Shown here one piece after another: positions 1 to 7,155 of a DNA stretch of 64,000 nucleotides. The notes beneath the pieces were generated by a model that saw only the letters and a program-made list of their open reading frames with translations, made no database searches and had not been told where the DNA came from. Numbering within the stretch: the first letter of the stretch is position 1; each line of letters opens with the position of its first letter. Location: NCBI RefSeq assembly GCF_030272615.1, contig NC_081414.1:337756502-337820501 (forward strand). Reading direction: 5' to 3'. This DNA is from Cryptomeria japonica. Taxonomy: Eukaryota; Streptophyta; Pinopsida; Cupressales; Cupressaceae. The position numbers and the translations under genes are program-made.

Positions 1-335
1 ACAATTTCATACCCTGTGGTGGGAGGATTTTCAGGCGGATTGGTAGTGCGCATCTCTTGTTGGAAAATGTCGGCTGCAATCTTGAATTCAGGACACTGCA
101 ACTCGGAATGTTGGTTCGTGTTGTGGAGTCTGCACCAACTAGACAAGGCTGCTTCGACTAAAAACACTTTGCCCGAAGAGGGGTTCTCTTGACTTTGCGC
201 ATTTGGTGGATTGTCCAAGGGCGTCACCACATTTCCATTGTTGGGAGCTGTATTCCATGGTCTTCTTTGGAAACCTTGATTGTTATTTCCTTGATAATTG
301 TTTCTGAATCCTGGATTATTATTCCCTTGGAAATT
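1..335 (-). CDS. pol: pol polyprotein, N-terminal fragment at window edge
   Basis: This is the start of the pol frame of the left-hand partial element, open from the codon after the TAG at 336-338 to the window edge. It includes the Asn/Gly/Gln-rich linker and the knuckle motif with the pattern C-X2-H-X4-H-X4-C. The protease and everything beyond lie outside the window. Confidence 0.85.
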
Positions 336-1838
336 CTAATTGTTCGCGTGTTGGCCATGGTTGGCCCTCTGCATGCTCTGGAGTTGATTATTCTGGTTCC
401 TCAAATGGGTGACCTCAGTTGATAACTTCTTGACTTGCTCAATCAGCTCTTTCATTTCATCTTTCTCTTCTTGTGTCCTTGACGAATTTGTAGCATTTTG
501 CAGGTACACAGGTTGAGCAGGTAGGGCTTGAGAAATTGGAGCTCCTGGGTGAAGGACCAACTGATTCGCCGGCTGTACGTTGGGATATGTCGCTTGCGGA
601 ATTGGATTCATGACTGGAGTTTGGTTGGCCAAAGCCGTGCCAACTGCCTGCATCTGGTTAGGTGCTGCGACGGACCCCATGTGTAGTAGTGGTCCAGTGA
701 TGTTTTGTCCCATGTGCTTACTCACTTCAATGGCTCTTGTGTATGCCGCATTTAGATCATTCGGAGCTGGATGTGTCCTTACGAACATAGCTGTGAGATG
801 ATCTAAGGCTCCATAGTAAATTTCCCTTGGATCTGCAATAAGATAAGGAGGACGTAGCATTGTGTAGGCTCGGTGAAATCTGTCATTGAAGGAGGTAATA
901 GGTTCATGTTCTCTCCTTCGAACCTCAACAAACTGTCTGTATAACTCTGCTGGTGTAGTTGGGATGCCAAACTTGGCAATGAATGCGTCTTTCATCGCGT
1001 CCCAAGTCCTGATGGATCCTGTAGGCAAATGAATAAACCAAAAGTATGCCTCTTCTCCCAATGAGTAGGGAAAAAGCCTACATGCCACATCTCCATATTC
1101 AATTTGTCTGTTTCGAAGAAGGTCCTCGAACATCTTGATGTGATCTTCTGCTGTGCGATGGAAATCACTAACATTAAACTTGGAACAAAAGTGTTCTGGA
1201 TTCTTCGGCATATCATGATAAACTGCAAATTCCAACGGTGATGGATTGTTGACTAGCCACGTCGCACCATTAAGTACATGAGGAGGAGGAGGTGGAGGTG
1301 GAGCACGATGAGCCATTGTATTCCTTGAAACTGAACTTGATGAACTAGCTTGGCTTTTTGTTTGTGAAATTGCTTGGATACTAGATTGGATCGCCGCTTG
1401 GACTTGTTCTTGAAGAACTTGTGATGACTCAGGAGATTCTTCCAATCTTAGTTCGAACTCTTTGGGAGTGTCCTCTCTTTTAACTCGCTTTGCTTTGGAA
1501 GTAAACTGAAGTTCACTTAGATCCTTGATGCCTGGTGTGGACCTCAACAACCTTTGATGTTTCTCGGGCGAGAAAGAACCAATGCGATCCAGCGTGAAGT
1601 CTTGCAAGGATTATTGTGGATTCCTCTGATTGCGAAGATTCCTAGCTATGACCCTTTGATGTTCTTCGGCTATATCTTCCTCTTGCTCTAAGATGATTCT
1701 AACTCTGTTATATTCGACTTGGCTTCTCCTTGCGTTCCAAGCTACTTGATTCAATTGGGAAATGATGTCTTCCTGGGTATTGCCTATTTGCAAATTGGGT
1801 TGCACCACCTGATTCAGTCCTTCATCTGGCAACACCAT
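336..1838 (-). CDS. gag: gag, interrupted by an in-frame TAA and ending in TAG
   Basis: Gag is the structural capsid protein that packages element RNA in the cytoplasm. The frame starts at an ATG at 1838 with leader residues MVLPDEGLNQ. A TAA at 1611-1613 breaks it after 75 codons, and it then stays open to TAG at 336-338. The 423-codon second part (1607-336) has a Ser/Gln-rich stretch, seven prolines at about residues 103-109 and a Retrotrans_gag-type core at about 150-255. A coiled-coil-like segment follows at about 379-410. After the TAA the first good AUG is at 1316 (MAHRAPPPP), which would give a 326-residue core Gag. No zinc knuckle precedes the TAG; it lies after it, in the pol frame. 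So the TAG falls where a nucleocapsid domain should continue. A short out-of-frame AUG precedes the gag AUG. Confidence 0.85.
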
Positions 1839-1912
1839 CGTACTTCATGATCATGTTCGCAATGTTTTTCTCTTTTCAAAATCTTCGGACTTCGAACTTT
1901 GAAACTAAAGAA

Positions 1913-1930
1913 GCCCTCCTTCTAGCGCCA
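1913..1930 (-). other. Primer binding site, tRNA-Asn type
   Basis: Minus-strand TGGCGCTAGAAGGAGGGC begins four bases inside the LTR terminus. As I recall the plant tRNA-Asn(GUU) 3' end, including CCA, all 18 bases pair with it. Minus-strand DNA synthesis would start here. A tRNA-Asn primer is known for Tat1-type elements. Its position fixes the element's direction and the inner LTR edge. Confidence 0.85.
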
Positions 1931-2626
1931 ATTCTGTTGACGTGTATTTTGTACACAATCATACACAGAATAAAATACCATTAGGCATCTTATCCTCTCT
2001 TGAGAAAATAGTCTCTAACTGCTGAAGATCTGCAAAAAGGATCAGTTAGATAGACTCCAAGGTTCTTTTAGTGGGGTCTCCACGTGTGGACAAGCTTTTT
2101 TAGTGGTATGATGTGATTTGCTGTTTCCTTCAAGGCGTCTTACGGATTCAATAGCTCGAAGATTTCACTAATCTAAAAAGAACTTTCAAAAAATGGAAAA
2201 AGATAGGGCTTAAGAGGTCTAATCTAGCCTAACCCTATGAACGACTTAGCATGAATGAGATTTGGCAAGACTCAACCAATTTCAATTTTGCCATGAGACA
2301 ACAACTCAACTGAAATTAGTGCGATCTTCTAAGGTAATAATGATGTTCAATGCATCAAAGATCAAGGACACTACTACGAAGGTACATATCCTAGATACGA
2401 AAATGCTTGAAGGTTAAGGACTCAAGGTGTTTTCCAGTCGACCACGCAAGGCGTTCTTACAATCAGCAAGAAGCTAGTGGTTTGGATTGCGAATCCTACC
2501 AAATATCAAATCTCACACTTAGTCTTTCTAATTAACAAACTACTTTGATTGAGCGTGATTCAAGTACATCCAACAACCATGAAGATAACTCAAGGAACTT
2601 GCAACAAAACACCATAACTTCAATAT

Positions 2627-2632
2627 TTTATT
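2627..2632 (-). terminator. LTR poly(A) signal AATAAA
   Basis: Minus-strand AATAAA within the LTR, where the R/U5 border is expected. Equivalent copies are at 18270-18275, 33913-33918 and 49556-49561. Confidence 0.55.
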
Positions 2633-2789
2633 GATTTCCAAGTCATCATATACAACAATTGCTTGAACTTCTCTCTTCAAGACTCAATCTTGCTACAAAA
2701 TAAAAATTGCTTACAATTCTAATCTCTCTATTTCGCTCTTAACTCTATTCTCTATTAACTGACTATTACAAATGAAATGAAAATGGGGG

Positions 2790-2797
2790 TATAAATA
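2790..2797 (-). promoter_or_regulatory. LTR promoter TATA-like motif
   Basis: Minus-strand TATTTATA within GCTATTTATACCCCC, about 160 nt before AATAAA (2632-2627). This TATA, short R and poly(A)-signal order is typical of plant LTRs. Equivalent sites are 18433-18440, 34076-34083 and 49719-49726. The plus strand reads TATAAATA, so direction cannot be decided from this motif alone. Confidence 0.6.
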
Positions 2798-2860
2798 GCA
2801 TCCCCAATTACAATGAAAGGTCCAGATCGAAAGCAAATCAACGGACAAGATCATGACACC

Positions 2861-2880
2861 TAAACCCTAATTAGGGTTTA
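2861..2880. promoter_or_regulatory. Telo-box palindrome in U3
   Basis: TAAACCCTAATTAGGGTTTA is a perfect 20-bp palindrome made of two inverted plant telo-boxes (AAACCCTA). It lies about 65-70 bp upstream of the LTR TATA in the element's direction. Telo-boxes act as cis elements in many plant promoters; a role here is inference. Copies are at 18504-18523, 34147-34166 and 49790-49809. Confidence 0.6.
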
Positions 2881-2981
2881 TTACAAATGACCTCCTTTTT
2901 ACTGAACAATATTAAATACATAGCCAAATATTAAATTCGGCACAAAAATCTAGGAGGTATCAACCAATGAGAAATAAGATG

Positions 2982-5900
2982 TCATGTCATCTGTAACAAC
3001 CTTTCATCTAGAATCTTATTCCCTTTCCAATTTTCCTTCTTAGCATATGCAATGAATTTTGTCACAATTCCTTCGATTTCTGTGATTGGAATCTCGGGAA
3101 GATTCTTGATACTCTCTTCTAAGTGGATAACTTGATCAAATGCATCTAGAAGAGCTGTGTCCCAAGTAGGTTCAAGTTCCTTTGTTCTATCAATCAGGAG
3201 CATGGTGGCATACATCTGATCATACTGCTCATCTGTAACATCTGCGTCCTTGCGAAAGATGATAGTGATTCTATCCTCAAACTCTTGTAAATCCACATCT
3301 GTCTCGACCTCGATCCTCCTGCCAAGAATGGTACGAAGTACCTCAAATACTCTGTCCTGGATCGGATTGATCACCTCCTCAACTTGACCACATCTAACGC
3401 TGATGTCCTCAAAGAGAACACTCTTTATATGGAGTAAGGTTGACCACTGAAACAAACTGTGAGAATCACCTTCTAAGATCCTCTCTTGTGCTAAAATTTT
3501 TCTAGATGTATGTCTTATAACTCTCAAGACAGGGATGACAACGTCCTTGGTATGGGCAAATGCAGCTACTGTTGCCATCAATCTGTGGATTATCTCAAGA
3601 ACTTGGATAGCCTGATGGGTGATCTTCGACATCCTTGTAATAAACTCAATGGCCACCGTGTGAGATCTATCCATCCAATTACATGTACGCTGAACCATAT
3701 TCCTGAATCTTTCTGCTTCATTGATTGATTGAAGGGGCAATGCCTGCAATGGTGATCTAACTGGATCCTGACGTCCCAAAGGTTCATTGATGTGACTGAA
3801 ATATGTTCTCCATGCACCGACCTCTCTCTCAAGCTTTCTATTCTTTTCTACTTCTTCTCTAAACTTATCCTTCAATGCCTCAAATGTGTCGGTGGCATCA
3901 TCTAAAGTCTGCTCTGCTGTGGATGGTCCTAACTCAATAGTCTGTATATGATAGTCCTCTGCTAGGATCTCACCCTCATATTTGTCTGCTGCCGGTGTAG
4001 CTATCTGCAGTTTTCTAGATCCAGTCTCATCTCGAATCATCTTGGACATCTTTGTAGCCTTCTTCTTCTCTGTTGTCATATGTGAGCGTCCAACAAGGCT
4101 CTCTAGATCGATTGCACTGTCCTCGTCCTCAATTACGATCACCTTAGTCAATCTCTCCTTCAACCAGTCTGGGATATTTGATCTTGTCTCTTGAACTTGA
4201 ATTTCTTTGTGTACTACTTCTTCTTGTCTGGGAGGAGATGTTACTTCATTATCATTATCTAAATCATAGTCTTGGAGAGATCCATCGGATGAAACATGCT
4301 GTGCCTGTTCTTCCTCCTGTCTATCATTCTGTACCATCGATTCCATGGATTCTTCCACTCGAACTGTTCTATCTTCTGGCCTGGAAGAAGTACCTGGTGT
4401 TTGATCTTTGTTAGCACCTTTCTTTTTCTTGGAAGGCTCTTTCTTTTCTGATCTTTCCTTTCTCTTTGAACCTCTCGGATGGAGATTGCCCTCACTGGCA
4501 CATCGAAGGTTACCTTCACCTGAATTCCTAGGATTAGGATTGCCTTCACTAACACTGGCTCCACCTTCGGCTGGCTTTTCTTCCAAAGTAAAAGACATGG
4601 CTATGCCTTGTTCTCTCAACTTCTGATGTTGAATGTCTACCCATCTGCGAGTACAAGACAAGACTGGTGCCATCAAATCATCTAAATCCACGGCCTCGGG
4701 CTCATTCCAATTCAAACTAATTGTTTTACTTTCTCTATCATATGAAGATTGGATGTGCCTGCCGTTGTCCTGAGCTTGGTCGGCTACTCTGTAAATCTTA
4801 CATTTCCTGATGAAATCCAAAGGCAATCTAGAATGTATCTTGCGTTTCACTTCAAGATCATCTAGGAGATTCATCATAAAATCTTCAATTTGGTATTCAT
4901 GTCTAAATCTTCTACCGACTGTCTCTTCTAAATGTCCATGAGGATCAAAACTATTCCTCCAAGCAAAAGATGAAAAAGGATACAAGGCTAACTCCCTCTC
5001 TGCGTCATCCATGGCTGAGACATTGGGACATACCTCAACTGAATTACCCAAAATAATAGGTACCTGAACTCCATTCTGATGTCTGTGTCTGAATGCCTTC
5101 ACATATGCTGCCAACTGCCTTGTTACTTCAAGTAACACAATTCTATCTGTCGGGTACCTTGGCAACATATATGGAGGTAAAGGACATCCATACACTCTAA
5201 TGTAAGTGAACTTGGGAAACTGAATGAACCAAGCACCGTACCTCTTGATTAACTCTTGGGCATCCTGAGATAATCTGTTGTGAATCCCTCCTTGCAACGT
5301 CCTGGTGATGTTCATCGTGAAAGTATCATTGATTAACTTGTAGTTCTTCCCTGGTGGATGATGCAAGTAGGTATAGGATTCACAAACTCTGACCTCGCCG
5401 GGTCCTCTTCCAATCACTCCTCTGTGAGGTAGTCCTGCGTACTCGACGCTCCTGATTAAGGCATAGATGACGTATGAACTCATGTGGAAGGACTTAGTAG
5501 CCCTGAGTCTTCTCAATTGTACGTCTAAGCAATGGCTAATTATCCTAGCCCAATGTATTGTACCCTTTCCTTGAACAATCACCTGGATGAAATAAAACAT
5601 CCATTTCTCAAAATAGAAGGCATGAGGTGCTCCTGTAACTCTGTTGAGCATGGTAATCAAATCTCTGTACTCCTCTTGGAAATCGATCCGGTGTGGTGTG
5701 TTCGGTACTTTGCTCAGACGGGGACGACTCTTGAGTAGCCAGTTCTTGTTGATGATGCTTAGACAAGCATCTGGATCGTCATCGTACACTGATCTAGCTC
5801 CTTCAATGCTCTTGTATATCATGTCCCTGTGCTCTGGAAGATGGAAGGCTTCACTTATGGCCTCCTCTGAAAGGTACGCCAAAGTGTTTCCCTCATTGGA

Positions 5901-6203
5901 CACAATTGTCCTGGACTGTGGATTGTAATGACGGGCACACTCGATCATCAACTCGTGGCACTGAATAGCTGGAGGAAAACCGGCCGCCTTAATGATGCCA
6001 CTCTCTATTATTCTCCGGGCGACAGGTGATGGCTTGCCGATGTAAGGGACCTCTCGGAACTTCTTCGTGCTAAAGTTTCCCAAGTTTGTATCTCCAATGT
6101 TGCTCCACTTGGACACGATCTTGGTCTCCACCTCTTCAGTTTTCTGATCTTCTTTCATGAGAGCCGAGCGACTGGTGGATGCTCCCGCCTTTGGGGTCGC
6201 CAT
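2982..6203 (-). CDS. Envelope-position ORF, 1,073 aa, unknown function
   Basis: A long intact gene in the same direction as gag-pol, between the pol-distal repeats and the 3' LTR. I chose the ATG at 6203 (MATPKAGAST) because a good 3' splice site ends three bases upstream, at 6206. An unspliced upstream ATG at 6284 would add 27 residues. The first ~500 residues look globular, and I see no membrane segment or signal peptide. This part faintly resembles the plant retrotransposon-associated 'putative plant transposon protein' domain, but only by eye. Residues ~540-600 are low-complexity with three EGN-containing repeats and a Lys-rich nuclear-localisation-like patch. The next part is acidic, and the last ~300 residues look helical. 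All four copies are intact, unlike gag-pol. The TGA stop lies inside the proposed LTR. Position matches Athila env-like genes; the sequence shows no envelope features. Confidence 0.8.
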   Translation of the reverse strand: MATPKAGASTSRSALMKEDQKTEEVETKIVSKWSNIGDTNLGNFSTKKFREVPYIGKPSPVARRIIESGIIKAAGFPPAIQCHELMIECARHYNPQSRTIVSNEGNTLAYLSEEAISEAFHLPEHRDMIYKSIEGARSVYDDDPDACLSIINKNWLLKSRPRLSKVPNTPHRIDFQEEYRDLITMLNRVTGAPHAFYFEKWMFYFIQVIVQGKGTIHWARIISHCLDVQLRRLRATKSFHMSSYVIYALIRSVEYAGLPHRGVIGRGPGEVRVCESYTYLHHPPGKNYKLINDTFTMNITRTLQGGIHNRLSQDAQELIKRYGAWFIQFPKFTYIRVYGCPLPPYMLPRYPTDRIVLLEVTRQLAAYVKAFRHRHQNGVQVPIILGNSVEVCPNVSAMDDAERELALYPFSSFAWRNSFDPHGHLEETVGRRFRHEYQIEDFMMNLLDDLEVKRKIHSRLPLDFIRKCKIYRVADQAQDNGRHIQSSYDRESKTISLNWNEPEAVDLDDLMAPVLSCTRRWVDIQHQKLREQGIAMSFTLEEKPAEGGASVSEGNPNPRNSGEGNLRCASEGNLHPRGSKRKERSEKKEPSKKKKGANKDQTPGTSSRPEDRTVRVEESMESMVQNDRQEEEQAQHVSSDGSLQDYDLDNDNEVTSPPRQEEVVHKEIQVQETRSNIPDWLKERLTKVIVIEDEDSAIDLESLVGRSHMTTEKKKATKMSKMIRDETGSRKLQIATPAADKYEGEILAEDYHIQTIELGPSTAEQTLDDATDTFEALKDKFREEVEKNRKLEREVGAWRTYFSHINEPLGRQDPVRSPLQALPLQSINEAERFRNMVQRTCNWMDRSHTVAIEFITRMSKITHQAIQVLEIIHRLMATVAAFAHTKDVVIPVLRVIRHTSRKILAQERILEGDSHSLFQWSTLLHIKSVLFEDISVRCGQVEEVINPIQDRVFEVLRTILGRRIEVETDVDLQEFEDRITIIFRKDADVTDEQYDQMYATMLLIDRTKELEPTWDTALLDAFDQVIHLEESIKNLPEIPITEIEGIVTKFIAYAKKENWKGNKILDERLLQMT

Positions 6204-6205
6204 AC

Positions 6206-6411
6206 CTACACAACATTTCATTATAAGAAATAGATTTTGCAATAAATAACGTAGATAAGAGAGATAGGTTTTAGGAAACCTCATGATAAGTCCCTAGAGT
6301 TATCATTTCCTAAAAAAAAACAACGATTGAGCTAAGAGATTCAAAATTTCAAAATTCAAAAATGAAATATGACGATGAATGAATAAAGCAATAACAATTA
6401 AATCGCCATAC
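6206..6411 (-). other. Probable 5'-UTR intron of the envelope-position ORF
   Basis: Minus-strand donor CAAG|GTATGG at 6411 and acceptor TTGTGTAG|GTATGG ending at 6206 bound a 206-nt AT-rich segment with plant-type U-rich acceptor context. The start codon lies three bases into the downstream exon. Both junctions carry the same 11-mer AGGTATGGCGA. A second acceptor after a run of Ts (AG at 6311-6310) would give a 102-nt intron. Copies are at 21849-22054, 37492-37697 and 53135-53340. Confidence 0.5.
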
Positions 6412-7155
6412 CTTGATAGAGAGCTAACTCTAGAATGCAAAAACAAAATTCGCCTAGGCAAAATTTGAGGTATAAGATAATCTTCAATATGATTCCCTCA
6501 AAATATACTTCGCCACCTCTGGAGAGAACGTGATCTTCAAGTAATGCCTTAGACGTGGTCTTAAATGATCTCCAAATTCGCCCTTGGTGTGGTCTTCAAA
6601 TTCGCACCACCTTTTGATAACTACGCGCCACCCTTGGATGAATGAAATTCGCACCACCTTTGGCCTTCAACGCAATTCGCACTCCACACAAGATGATACT
6701 AGCGCCACCTTTGGTTTGAAATCGCACCACCTTTGAACACACTTCGCACTATATTCGCCTCTTCTTGATTCGCATGAAGAAAGGTAAAAATGATTATGTA
6801 AAAATGAACGTTTCACTCCCCTTATAAATAGCGCTCATACCCTTTCACCTCTTAGGCCGACTTGACAAATAAAACCATTTTTTAAATGATTTGCAATAAA
6901 ATAACAAGGCCGACTTGCCTAATTGGGCGCTTCAAATCGATTTTTATATTAATTAAATAATTAATTATTAATGCCTTGCGTTTTTTTAAATGAGAATTTC
7001 GATTTTTAATAAAGGCAAAAAATAATTAATAAAAGATAACGCCATATTAAATGCTAAATAAAAATGGATTTTCAATTTTTTAATCGATTTAGCATTTAAG
7101 GAAATTTAAATTTGTTTGTTTGGCGCCAAAATTGGAAAACAAAGGGACGTACCTC
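6412..7155 (-). promoter_or_regulatory. Candidate internal promoter region of the envelope-position ORF
   Basis: No gene is seen here. A TATA-like motif (minus TATTTATA, plus TATAAATA) lies at 6823-6830. In the ORF's direction it is followed by a 280-bp stretch (6790-6508) with about eight degenerate copies of a GCACCACCTTTG-type motif. Upstream (7118-6840) the DNA is very AT-rich, with GGCCGACTTG twice and a 13-bp perfect inverted repeat (7047-7059 with 7087-7099). The palindrome TTTGGCGCCAAA at 7119-7130 resembles an E2F site. The layout suggests a separate transcript for the ORF. Equivalent regions are 22055-22798, 37698-38441 and 53341-54084. Confidence 0.5.

Larger units (their letters stand above)
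1..2998 (-). mobile_element. Left-hand partial element (5' end only)
   Basis: This is the 5' portion of a further element running off the left edge: LTR 2998-1935, primer binding site, gag (1838-336) and the first part of pol (335-1). It shows that the array continues to the left of the window. Confidence 0.9.
1935..2998 (-). repeat. Shared LTR (first)
   Basis: The left edge is well placed: the element-sense LTR ends in TCAACA at 1935, four bases before an 18-nt primer binding site. The right edge is less certain. TGTTACAG at 2998 gives TGTT/AACA termini and is preceded by the purine-rich AGATGAAAGG. A shorter alternative starts with TGTAAT at 2885, next to AAAAAGGAGG. Each unit has only one LTR, so the edge cannot be fixed by comparing two LTRs. 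On the minus strand a TATA-like TATTTATA sits at 2797-2790 and AATAAA at 2632-2627. U3 is therefore about 200 bp, R about 150 bp and U5 unusually long at about 650-700 bp. The last bases of the envelope-position gene overlap the proposed U3. Confidence 0.75.

Noticed and set aside
189-801. Plus-strand frames of 73-77 codons opposite gag and the gag-pol junction
   Set aside because: Antisense shadows of the gag-pol frame.
2861-2880. Interstitial telomere repeat
   Set aside because: Only two inverted telo-box units are present, not a tandem telomeric run.
2982-6203. Retroviral-type envelope protein
   Set aside because: The position fits, but I see no signal peptide, membrane anchor or cleavage site; the product looks soluble with a basic patch.
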